Of a stretch of DNA of 11,092 bases, positions 1 through 7,403 are shown piece after piece. The translations under genes were made by a program, and so were the position numbers. The stretch covers positions 1 through 11,092 of the forward strand of contig CAYTNY010000076.1 in the NCBI GenBank assembly GCA_964439215.1. The letters run 5' to 3'. Source of the stretch: CAYTNY01 sp964439215. Its GTDB lineage: Bacteria > Oederibacteriota > PGYV01 > CAYTNY01. The notes under the pieces were generated by a model. That model saw only the letters and a program-made list of their open reading frames with translations, did no database searches and was not told where the DNA came from. The number at the start of each line of letters is the position of its first letter. Position 1 is the first letter of the stretch.

Positions 1-5
1 TCACA

Positions 6-1463
6 CTACCTAAACATCCCCAGCGCGGCTTCAAGGGTTGTGTCAACAAGAAGTCCGGGCAGAATTCCGAATATCAGCATTGCCGCAACCGCGGCAATAA
101 GAACTATCCTGACGGTCACAGGAACATGAATTTTAGGCGGGTTTTCTTCTTTTTTGTCCCACATATACATTCTCTTTAAGATCAAAAGATAATAATAAAG
201 AGATATCGTACTGTTTAAAGCTCCCGCAATAACCAGCCATAAAAAGCCTTTTTCCATTGCGGCATAAAAAAGATATACCTTCCCGGCAAAACCAACCAGC
301 GGAGGTATGCCCGCAAGCGATAACAAAGCAGCCAAAAGCGTAAACGCAAGCAGCGGCTGCCTGCGCGCAAGCCCGGAATAACCGTCAAGTTCATTTGAAC
401 CCGTTGATCTTTCAACCACCGCAAGAACCGCAAAAGCAGCTATATTGGTTACTGTATAAGCCATAAGATAAAACAAAACAGCGCTCATCCCGATAACCGA
501 CGCACCCACAAAACCCACAAGTATATATCCTGCCTGCGAAATGGATGAATACGCCAAGAGCCTTTTGATATTTCTCTGAGGGATGGCTATAAGATTTCCG
601 ATGGTCATCGTAAGAAACGCAAGAACAGCAATTATCGGCACCCACAACGGATCAGCTGCGCCTGCTTTGAAATTTATAAATGCGTAGGAGAATATCCTGA
701 CCGCAAATACAAAGCCCGCTGCTTTTGAAGCAACTGATATAAACGCCGTGATCGGCATCGGCGCGCCCTGATACACATCAGGGGTCCACATATGCATAGG
801 CACCATAGACAGTTTAAAACCTATTCCAAGAAGAATAAATATCATTCCTATAGCAAGTATCGGAATATTAACACTGCCGCCGGATACGCTTATCATTATC
901 CCGTCCAGATAAGTGGTGCCTGTCGCTCCGTAAACAAGACTCAAACCGTAAAGCAGCATACCCGAAGAAAAAGCTCCGAGTATGACATATTTCATCCCGC
1001 CTTCAAGGGATTCATCATCTTTTCTAAAGGAAGCCAGAGCATACAGCGAAATCGCCGCCAGTTCAAGCGCAACATACATGGTAACAAGCTCACGCGAAGA
1101 AACCAGAAACATCATACCCAGGGTTGATGCCCCCAGTATCATATAATACGCGCCTGTATGCCTTTTCTTAAGGCTTATGGTGTCTATTGACATTAATCCG
1201 GTAAAAAAAGCGCCTGTCAGCAATACCACTTTCGCGAACCATGCCATATTGTCCCGGATAAAGGAACCGTTCCACAAAACACCTGATTCACGCCCCGTAA
1301 TTCCGTAATATTTATCCGCGAGGATAAATACAAGCAGCGCAAATGTCGCAATGGTAAAAAACCATCCGATTATTTTTTTTCTGTCAGTAAAGAAATCCAG
1401 CAAAAGCACCATAATTATAACTGCTGCATATATGAGTTCATCGGTCATTAAAACAATGTTCAA
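6..1463 (-). CDS. nuoN: NADH-quinone oxidoreductase subunit N (antiporter-like membrane subunit)
   Basis: NuoN is one of three Mrp-antiporter-like subunits of the complex I membrane arm and provides a proton channel. The 485-residue protein is hydrophobic throughout, with about 14 predicted helices, which is the normal family length. Key charged residues are in place: E134 in VALELAAISLYAL (TM5), K217 in GIGFKLSMVPMHMWTPDVY (TM7), K247 in SVASKAAGF (TM8) and K395 in GFAGKVYLF (TM12). The start chosen is TTG at 1463, because GGGAGGT lies 7 bases upstream, inside the last codons of nuoM. The first in-frame ATG (1448) is 22 bases from that site. One base separates it from the nuoM stop, so translation is probably coupled. 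It is the last gene visible; the window ends just after its TAG stop, so no terminator can be assessed. Confidence 0.97.
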   Translation of the reverse strand: MNIVLMTDELIYAAVIIMVLLLDFFTDRKKIIGWFFTIATFALLVFILADKYYGITGRESGVLWNGSFIRDNMAWFAKVVLLTGAFFTGLMSIDTISLKKRHTGAYYMILGASTLGMMFLVSSRELVTMYVALELAAISLYALASFRKDDESLEGGMKYVILGAFSSGMLLYGLSLVYGATGTTYLDGIMISVSGGSVNIPILAIGMIFILLGIGFKLSMVPMHMWTPDVYQGAPMPITAFISVASKAAGFVFAVRIFSYAFINFKAGAADPLWVPIIAVLAFLTMTIGNLIAIPQRNIKRLLAYSSISQAGYILVGFVGASVIGMSAVLFYLMAYTVTNIAAFAVLAVVERSTGSNELDGYSGLARRQPLLAFTLLAALLSLAGIPPLVGFAGKVYLFYAAMEKGFLWLVIAGALNSTISLYYYLLILKRMYMWDKKEENPPKIHVPVTVRIVLIAAVAAMLIFGILPGLLVDTTLEAALGMFR

Positions 1464-1464
1464 T

Positions 1465-2991
1465 TTACATACCTCCCGCTGTTTTTGCTGTTTCCGCGGC
1501 CGCGGCTATTTTATCCGCTATCGGAAGCACTGAAGTATGGATCATTTCCATTATATAAAACGGATAAAAGCCGAAAAGCACGATAAAAAACATAAGTATA
1601 AACAGCGATGCGTATTCTATTCTGCCGGCATCTTTAAGAGTTTTATATTTTTCATCTGTTTTGCCGAATAATATCATCTGAACAACCCTGAGAACATAAA
1701 ATGCCGTAATAACAATCCCGAAAACCGCGGTTATCGCAAGCACCGGGTATGTCCTGTAAGCGCCTATAAAAGTTGTAATTTCCGCGACAAAACCGGAAAG
1801 CCCCGGGAGCCCCAGAGAGCACAGTCCTGTCATTACAAAAAACACCGCCAGTTTCGGCATAACCTTAGCCAGGCCGTGCATTGAATGTATGTCCCTTGTA
1901 TGAGTACGTCCGTAAATCATGCCCACGAGCCCGAAGAAAAGCCCCGTCATAATACCGTGCGATACCATCTGAAAAACAGCCCCCGAAAAAGCCACAGAAT
2001 TCATACCCGCTATTCCCAGCATCACAACCCCCATATGCGACACCGAAGAGTAAGCCACAATATATTTCAGGTCCGTTTGTTTTACCGCGCCTACCGCACC
2101 GTAAACAATATTAATAACCGCCATGACCGCAACCACAGGCAGCCAGAATTCCGCGCCTTCAGGAAACAGCCAGACAGGTATGATAAGGCATCCGTATGCC
2201 CCGAGTTTCATAAGAACCCCCGCGTGCAGCATGGAAACCGCGGTAGGAGCCGAAGCGTGCCCGTCCGGCGACCATGTATGAAACGGCCACAAAGCGGCAA
2301 GTATGCCAAAACCCACGAACAATACAGGGAAAAATATTATCTGAAAGTTTCTTGAAAAAGCAACCGCTTCTATAAGATCAAAATCAAACGTATTGAGCCC
2401 TGCGGCAAAATAAATCCCCAGAATACCCGCAAGTATAAGCGCGCTGCCCACAAGAAGGTACAGCGTAAGCTTCATTGCGGAATATTCCTTGTCGCCGGTT
2501 CCCCATATGCCGATAAGAAGATACATGGGAAGAACCGCTATTTCATAAAACAAAAAGAACAGGAACAGATTATATGTCATGAACACCCCAAAGACGCCGG
2601 TTGTAAGCGTCAGCAGCAGTATAAAGAATTCTTTGGGCCTGTCCATTATATTCCACGAAGCAAGAATTCCCGCTGTTATTATTATTCCCGTAAGAAGTAC
2701 AAGCACTACATTTATTCCGTTAACACCCATGAAATAATTTATCCCGAGCGCCGGCACCCATTGGACCCTTTCAACAAACTGAAGGTCCGTGCCGGTATAG
2801 GAAAAATCATACGCTATAAAAAGCAGCACTGCCAGAAGAAAGGACAAAGAAGAAAACACAAGCGAAACAATCTTTATTGCCGTCCGGTGTCTGCCCGGTA
2901 TAAGGAACAGTATGACAACAGCCGCAAGCGGCATAAGATATATCATACTTAAAAAAGGTATTGTTTCCAGAAAACGTGTCAATTCCGCCAT
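1465..2991 (-). CDS. nuoM: NADH-quinone oxidoreductase subunit M (antiporter-like membrane subunit)
   Basis: NuoM is the middle antiporter-like proton channel of the complex I membrane arm. The protein has 508 residues, about 14 predicted helices and normal length. Family signatures include E150 in FLFYEIAVLPMYLLIGIWG (TM5), WPFHTWSPDGHASAPTA at 235-251, K262 in HAGVLMKLGAYG (TM8), K309 in QTDLKYIVAYSSVSHMG and E404 in SGFVAEITTF (TM12, where NuoM normally carries Glu). It is odd in one place: by eye alignment to E. coli (VGFAVKMPVVP against VGFGILAALWP), the TM7 lysine K234 corresponds to L231 here. ATG at 2991 overlaps the nuoL TAA by one base (TAATG) and has GGAGG 6 bases upstream, so it should be translationally coupled to nuoL. 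The frame is intact with no sign of frameshift. Confidence 0.97.
   Translation of the reverse strand: MAELTRFLETIPFLSMIYLMPLAAVVILFLIPGRHRTAIKIVSLVFSSLSFLLAVLLFIAYDFSYTGTDLQFVERVQWVPALGINYFMGVNGINVVLVLLTGIIITAGILASWNIMDRPKEFFILLLTLTTGVFGVFMTYNLFLFFLFYEIAVLPMYLLIGIWGTGDKEYSAMKLTLYLLVGSALILAGILGIYFAAGLNTFDFDLIEAVAFSRNFQIIFFPVLFVGFGILAALWPFHTWSPDGHASAPTAVSMLHAGVLMKLGAYGCLIIPVWLFPEGAEFWLPVVAVMAVINIVYGAVGAVKQTDLKYIVAYSSVSHMGVVMLGIAGMNSVAFSGAVFQMVSHGIMTGLFFGLVGMIYGRTHTRDIHSMHGLAKVMPKLAVFFVMTGLCSLGLPGLSGFVAEITTFIGAYRTYPVLAITAVFGIVITAFYVLRVVQMILFGKTDEKYKTLKDAGRIEYASLFILMFFIVLFGFYPFYIMEMIHTSVLPIADKIAAAAETAKTAGGM
1471..1477 (-). promoter_or_regulatory. Shine-Dalgarno site deciding the TTG start of nuoN
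   Basis: The minus strand reads GGGAGGT, 7 bases before the TTG at 1463. It is formed by the last glycine codons of nuoM. No other start codon in frame has a ribosome site at suitable range, which supports a TTG start and coupled translation. Confidence 0.75.
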
Positions 2992-4916
2992 TACTTTCCT
3001 CCAAGTATTCTGAGAGCCTCAGGGTTGTATATTGCCAGCGCCGCCACAATAACAACAAACCCTCCGAACGCGGCCAGCGCATAATTCTGCAGGCTGCCCG
3101 TAACTGTTTTTCTCAGCTTCGCTCCGCCCCAGCGGCAGGCAAAAGCCGACAGGTTCACAAGCCCGTCAACCACGTGTCTGTCAAACCACTTAACCGCCAG
3201 GGACAAACGGAACAGTACATTTCTGATAATAAACATGTACAGTTCATCAATAAAATATTTATTGTATAAAAGCGTGTATACAGGCCCGGACATTTTTCTT
3301 ATTTTTTCCGGATCTATTATTTTTTTCCAGTACATAACCACGGCAAGAAGAATTCCGGACACCGCGATTCCCGAAGATATCAGAGCAACGTTCATATGAA
3401 AATGAGGTATATGCGGCATGCTTCCGTAATAAAGAAACGCATAAATACTGTTTTTCATTTCCGGAAGAAAAGGCGTGCCGGCCGGAGCTCCCCAGAAACC
3501 GCCGAAAACAGACATAACCGCGAGTATCATAAGCGGCACTGTCATTACAAGCGGAGATTCGTGGGCGCGGTCATAAACCTCCCTGTCCCTTGGTTTCCCC
3601 ATAAACGCAAGAAAATAAAGCCTGAACATATAAAATGCCGTCAAAAACGCGGTGAATGCGGCTGCATAATAAAGTTTGGCATGCCCGCTGTCCATTATTA
3701 CCGCCATAATCTCATCTTTGCTCCAGAAACCCGCAAACGGCGGAATGCCTGCTATGGCAAATGCGGCAATCAGAAATGTGATCGATGTTACGGGCATTTT
3801 TCTGTGAAGCCCTCCCATTTGCTGTATATTATTTGTATGAACGGAATGTATAACACTTCCCGCTCCGAGAAACAAAAGAGCCTTGAAAAAAGCGTGGGTA
3901 AAAAGATGGAACATACCCGCCGTATATCCCCCCACTCCCAAAGCAAGCATCATAAAACCAAGCTGTGACAGGGTTGAAAAAGCAAGCACGCGCTTTATGT
4001 CATTCTGCACTATGGCGATAGTCGCCGCAAAAAGCGCGGTGAATCCCCCTATATAAGCGATGATAATCAGCGATTCCGGCGCGCTCATAAACAGGCCGAA
4101 AAGCCTTGCCACCATGAAAACTCCTGCCGCTACCATTGTTGCCGCGTGTATAAGCGCTGAAACCGGCGTGGGCCCTTCCATCGCATCGGGCAGCCATACG
4201 TGAAGCGGGAACTGCGCGGATTTCCCCGCCGCTCCGCAGAACAGAAGAACCATTATCACGGTAAGCGTGAACGTTTCTATTTTATTCGCCTTTACCATTG
4301 CCTCAATGGCCGCAAAATCAAAAGTCCCTGTTATATATGTCAGCATAAGTATTCCTATAAGAAATCCAAAATCACCGAAACGGGTCACCACAAAAGCTTT
4401 TTTGCCGGCCGCCGCCGCCTCGGGCTTATGATACCAGAAACCTATAAGAAGATACGAGGACAGTCCGACAAGCTCCCAGAATATAAAGAGCTGCAGCAGA
4501 TTATTTGCTATTACTATTCCGAGCATTGAAAATGAAAAGAGCGACAGATAAGCGAAAAATTTCGAATACGCCCTGTCTCCCTTCATATAACCCATTGAAT
4601 ATATCTGAACCAGAAAACTCACCCCGGTAACAACTATCAGCATAACCGCGGTAAGCGGATTCATCATAACGCCTATGTGCAGTTTCAGGTCCCCCAGATA
4701 CATCCATGGTATGCTGCTGTTTATGGAGCCCTGTCCGCCCATATTAATCTGAAGAAACAGGATATACAAAGAAACCGCCAGAGCGGTTCCCGCGCCTGCT
4801 ATTGATATCAAAGCGCTCAGCTTTTCATTTTTCATGGCAAACAAAACAATCAAAACAAAAGCCAAAAGCGGTATTCCTGTGATAATAAGGCCTAATATGC
4901 CCTGCAGTTCATCCAC
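2991..4916 (-). CDS. nuoL: NADH-quinone oxidoreductase subunit L (distal antiporter-like subunit)
   Basis: NuoL is the distal antiporter-like subunit of complex I. In addition to the 14-helix core it carries the C-terminal lateral helix that runs along NuoM and NuoN. The 641 residues match full-length NuoL. Conserved residues are E148 in FIFWELVGLSSYLLIGFW, K232 in GAAGKSAQFPLHVWLPDAM, H257 in SALIHAATMVAAG, K308 in DIKRVLAFSTLSQLGFMM, K345 in HAFFKALLFLGAGS, and K400/D401 in GFWSKDEI. The last 100 or so residues, with an amphipathic stretch and a final hydrophobic segment, fit the lateral helix and anchor. The start is GTG at 4916, directly after an in-frame TAA, with GGAGG 9 bases upstream. 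The ATG at 4912 is out of frame and the next in-frame Met is residue 28. A 47-base gap separates it from nuoK. Confidence 0.97.
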   Translation of the reverse strand: MDELQGILGLIITGIPLLAFVLIVLFAMKNEKLSALISIAGAGTALAVSLYILFLQINMGGQGSINSSIPWMYLGDLKLHIGVMMNPLTAVMLIVVTGVSFLVQIYSMGYMKGDRAYSKFFAYLSLFSFSMLGIVIANNLLQLFIFWELVGLSSYLLIGFWYHKPEAAAAGKKAFVVTRFGDFGFLIGILMLTYITGTFDFAAIEAMVKANKIETFTLTVIMVLLFCGAAGKSAQFPLHVWLPDAMEGPTPVSALIHAATMVAAGVFMVARLFGLFMSAPESLIIIAYIGGFTALFAATIAIVQNDIKRVLAFSTLSQLGFMMLALGVGGYTAGMFHLFTHAFFKALLFLGAGSVIHSVHTNNIQQMGGLHRKMPVTSITFLIAAFAIAGIPPFAGFWSKDEIMAVIMDSGHAKLYYAAAFTAFLTAFYMFRLYFLAFMGKPRDREVYDRAHESPLVMTVPLMILAVMSVFGGFWGAPAGTPFLPEMKNSIYAFLYYGSMPHIPHFHMNVALISSGIAVSGILLAVVMYWKKIIDPEKIRKMSGPVYTLLYNKYFIDELYMFIIRNVLFRLSLAVKWFDRHVVDGLVNLSAFACRWGGAKLRKTVTGSLQNYALAAFGGFVVIVAALAIYNPEALRILGGK

Positions 4917-4925
4917 TTACGTCTG

Positions 4926-4930
4926 CCTCC
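4926..4930 (-). promoter_or_regulatory. Shine-Dalgarno site deciding the GTG start of nuoL
   Basis: The minus strand reads GGAGG, 9 bases before the GTG at 4916. The nearby ATG at 4912 is in a different frame, so the GTG start is supported. Confidence 0.75.
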
Positions 4931-4963
4931 GTATAAAAAAGTTTTTTACATGTTTCATAAACG

Positions 4964-5272
4964 CTACCATTTCATTATATTCATTTCATCGGCGTTCAAA
5001 ACAACTCTCTTTCTGTAAATCGCAAGTATGATGGCGAGCGCAAGCACGCTTTCCGCCGCCGCCACCGCTATTATAAAAAGCGTGAATATTTCACCGTATA
5101 TATTTTCCGGTGCGGCATAAGCGGAAAATGCCACCATATTTATTGCCGCGGCATTGAACATAAGCTCCAGCGACATAAGTATTCCTATTGCGTTTCTCCT
5201 TGTTAAGACCCCGAATACTCCTATCGTAAAAAGCACTGCTCCGAGAATAAGAAAATGATTCAGCGTGATCAT
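4964..5272 (-). CDS. nuoK: NADH-quinone oxidoreductase subunit K
   Basis: NuoK is a small three-helix subunit of the complex I membrane arm (MrpC/ND4L-like) that links the quinone module to the antiporter-like channels. Its 102 residues match the usual length of about 100. The two membrane glutamates needed for coupling are present: E36 in GILMSLELMFNA and E74 in AVAAAESVLALAI. The N-terminal LGAVLFTIGVFGVLTRRNAI motif is also typical. ATG at 5272 overlaps the nuoJ TGA by four bases (ATGA), and a strong AAGGAGG lies 7 bases upstream, which supports both the start and coupling to nuoJ. The gene ends in TAG. Confidence 0.97.
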   Translation of the reverse strand: MITLNHFLILGAVLFTIGVFGVLTRRNAIGILMSLELMFNAAAINMVAFSAYAAPENIYGEIFTLFIIAVAAAESVLALAIILAIYRKRVVLNADEMNIMKW

Positions 5273-5775
5273 TCATCCCCCTCCTTATCCTTTGATACTA
5301 TTGCCACAGCGCCCACTAAAGCGGCCAAAAGCAGCACGGAAACAACTTCAAACGGCACCACAAAATCAGTAAGCAGAAGTTTTCCAATAAGCGGTGTACT
5401 GTCGGGAAGCGCTGTTTTCGAGACAGCCGCACCCCACGCGGTCTTTAAAAGAGCGCTTAATATCAAAAACAGGGCGGCAAATGATACCATAGCCGCCAAA
5501 AGAACACTATTGTTCCGCTGAGGAGAATCTTTCCCGGTTATTGACTTTGTAAGATTTATTACAAAAACAGCAAGCACCACAACAGCGCCTATATAAATAA
5601 GCACCTGCACGCCCGCAAGAAAATAGGCATTAAGGAGCACATATATCCCCGCTACCCCAAAAAGGGTCAGAGCAAGCCACAGCGCACTGTGAAAAACATT
5701 TTTTGAAAGAACCATCAAAAGCGCGCTCACAACTATAACCGCTGAAAAACCGTAAAAAATTATACTCTCTGCCAT
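5269..5775 (-). CDS. nuoJ: NADH-quinone oxidoreductase subunit J
   Basis: NuoJ is the ND6-like membrane subunit of complex I, with five predicted helices. In known structures its third helix contains a pi-bulge that takes part in coupling. The 168 residues are in the normal range. The diagnostic stretch is AGVQVLIYIGAVVVLAVFVI at about 54-73, with the conserved Tyr at 61 and Gly at 63. The C-terminal part (about 130-168) is a predicted last helix ending in a charged KDKEGDE tail. ATG at 5775 lies one base after the nuoI stop, with AGAGGA about 11 bases upstream. It overlaps nuoK by four bases. Nothing unusual is seen. Confidence 0.96.
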   Translation of the reverse strand: MAESIIFYGFSAVIVVSALLMVLSKNVFHSALWLALTLFGVAGIYVLLNAYFLAGVQVLIYIGAVVVLAVFVINLTKSITGKDSPQRNNSVLLAAMVSFAALFLILSALLKTAWGAAVSKTALPDSTPLIGKLLLTDFVVPFEVVSVLLLAALVGAVAIVSKDKEGDE

Positions 5776-5776
5776 A

Positions 5777-6265
5777 TCACTGTTCTTCCTCTTTGAATTT
5801 GCTCTGCCACCATTTTGCTTTTTTCCCTTTGAGTTCGTATTTTTCTCCTGTCAATTCAAGTATAAGATCCTTTCTTTCGTACACGGAACACTCGTATTCA
5901 TCCGACATTATAATGGCGCCAAACGGACAGGACTCAACGCAAAGATTACAGAAAATACAGGTGGAAAGATTATATGTATACCAGTCTGCTTCAGCTTTAG
6001 GTTTGCCGTCCACCATAATCTTGGCGGTATCAAGGGATCTGTTCGGACAAACCCTTACGCATATCATGCACCCGGTGCATCTGTGTTTCCCTTTTTCAGG
6101 ATCAACAGGCATAACAAGCCTGCCTCTGAAACGCAGAGGCAGATCAGGCTTTTCCTCGGGATACCGGCAGGTTATTGCCGGCCGGAACATATGTTTCAGC
6201 GTTACTGCCATTCCCTCTATCAGGCTCACGCTTCCTTTAATAATTTCGGCTATATACTTAAACAT
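5777..6265 (-). CDS. nuoI: NADH-quinone oxidoreductase subunit I (two [4Fe-4S] ferredoxin-like subunit)
   Basis: NuoI carries the two [4Fe-4S] clusters N6a and N6b that relay electrons to NuoB cluster N2. The 162-residue protein has both cluster motifs: C63/C66/C69 with C73 (CTGCMICVRVCP) and C103/C106/C109 with C113 (CIFCNLCVESCP). The N-terminal amphipathic segment and the RYPEEKPDLPLRFRGR stretch are typical. The C-terminus is lysine- and tryptophan-rich (about 145-162). With no NuoG in this locus, NuoI may be the electron entry surface, which is inference. The start is ATG 6265: AAAGG lies 8 bases upstream and no other start codon occurs in frame before the upstream stop. It follows nuoH after 61 bases, the longest gap in the operon, and abuts nuoJ. 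Confidence 0.97.
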   Translation of the reverse strand: MFKYIAEIIKGSVSLIEGMAVTLKHMFRPAITCRYPEEKPDLPLRFRGRLVMPVDPEKGKHRCTGCMICVRVCPNRSLDTAKIMVDGKPKAEADWYTYNLSTCIFCNLCVESCPFGAIIMSDEYECSVYERKDLILELTGEKYELKGKKAKWWQSKFKEEEQ

Positions 6266-6326
6266 CCGCCAAACCTTTCCGTATTTTGATCCGTCCGCCG
6301 TTTCAGGCGCCGGTATACACTCCGCT

Positions 6327-7382
6327 TTATTGGAGTATTTTTATCACAAACGCCGTTGCAAGCAGGTTCAAAAGCGCAATCGGCAGAAGAACCTTCCAGC
6401 AGAACTCCATTAAATGATCAATCCTTATGCGGGGGAAAGTCCATCTCGCCCACATGAGAATTGTAACAATAAAATATGTCTTTATCATAAACCATATAAA
6501 CGGCGGAAGCAAAGGCCCCTGCCAGCCGCCGAGAAATAATGCCGTTGCTATTGCGGATATCAAAAATAAATTCGTGTACTCGGCCAGAAAAAAGAAAGCA
6601 AACTTCATCGCGGAATATTCCGTAATAAAACCGGATACGAGTTCTGATTCCGCCTCAGGAAGGTCAAACGGCCCTCTGTTCAGCTCTGCGTTCCCGGCTA
6701 TTAAAAAGATTATGAACGCTGCCGGCTGAAGAACTATATACCACATTCCCGACTGAGCTTCAACTATTTTGCTCATCTGCATTGACTCTGCAAGCAGAAT
6801 GACCGCCAGAACCGTCAGAATAAGCGGGATTTCATAACTCACAATCTGTGCCGCCGAACGCAGTCCTCCTATAAGAGAATACTTGTTGTTTGAGCCCCAT
6901 CCTGCCGCAAGTATTGATATCACAGCAAGCCCGCTTATCGCGAGAATATACAGTATTCCTATATTCAGATCGCCCGCTATCATTCCTTTGCCGAAAGGTA
7001 TCACAAGGAACACTGCAAAAGAAGCGGTAAAAATAATAAAAGGAGCGGCCCAGAACGCTCCTTTATCTATATTCCGGGGGTTTATGTCCTCTTTCAGCAG
7101 CATTTTCAGCGCGTCTGCCACGGTCTGAAAAATACCAAAAGGCCCGACCCTGTTCGGACCCTTTCTTATCTGTATAAGAGCAGCGAATTTTCTTTCGTAA
7201 TATATTATAAACAAAGCGTTCAGGGCCAGAAAAACCGCTACAACAGCAGCAACAACGATCATGATGATAATATCAAGCGCTGCCGCGGGCATATTCCATA
7301 CAGCCCAGTATCCGTGCATCCATGCATAAAACTCTGAAAGCGGTTTGCCTGTATCATAAAGCAGTTCTTTAATAAGCTCCAT
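6327..7382 (-). CDS. nuoH: NADH-quinone oxidoreductase subunit H
   Basis: NuoH (ND1) is the membrane subunit that forms the entrance of the quinone chamber and joins the peripheral arm to the membrane arm. The 351 residues contain about eight helices. Signature loops are YYERKFAALIQIRKGPNRVG (61-80), GWGSNNKYSLIGGLRSAAQ (161-179) with VSYEIPL, the acidic quinone-channel loop PFDLPEAESELVSGF (238-252), TEYSAMKFAFFFLAEY (254-269) and RIDHLMEFCWKVLLP (320-334). All are characteristic of bacterial NuoH. ATG at 7382 has GGAG 5 bases upstream. It lies only 21 bases after nuoD, exactly where nuoE, nuoF and nuoG would sit in a 14-gene nuo operon. The stop is TAA. Confidence 0.97.
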   Translation of the reverse strand: MELIKELLYDTGKPLSEFYAWMHGYWAVWNMPAAALDIIIMIVVAAVVAVFLALNALFIIYYERKFAALIQIRKGPNRVGPFGIFQTVADALKMLLKEDINPRNIDKGAFWAAPFIIFTASFAVFLVIPFGKGMIAGDLNIGILYILAISGLAVISILAAGWGSNNKYSLIGGLRSAAQIVSYEIPLILTVLAVILLAESMQMSKIVEAQSGMWYIVLQPAAFIIFLIAGNAELNRGPFDLPEAESELVSGFITEYSAMKFAFFFLAEYTNLFLISAIATALFLGGWQGPLLPPFIWFMIKTYFIVTILMWARWTFPRIRIDHLMEFCWKVLLPIALLNLLATAFVIKILQ

Positions 7383-7403
7383 TCTTTCTCCGTTTATTAT
7401 AAT

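Noticed and set aside
3396..3968. Plus-strand open frame of 190 codons opposite nuoL
   Set aside because: It is a strongly basic, low-complexity translation that mirrors nuoL codons, with no family motif. nuoL is complete on the other strand.
4931..4949. A6/T6 inverted repeat in the nuoK-nuoL gap as a terminator
   Set aside because: The stem has only A-T pairs and a loop of one base, so it would be unstable. It lies inside a continuous operon.
6319..6336. Hairpin at the nuoH stop codon as an intrinsic terminator
   Set aside because: The stem is only 5 bp and no T-tract follows on the minus strand.
5793..6413. Plus-strand open frame of 206 codons opposite nuoI and the end of nuoH
   Set aside because: It covers two well-supported genes antisense, shows no domain, and has no convincing promoter or ribosome site.
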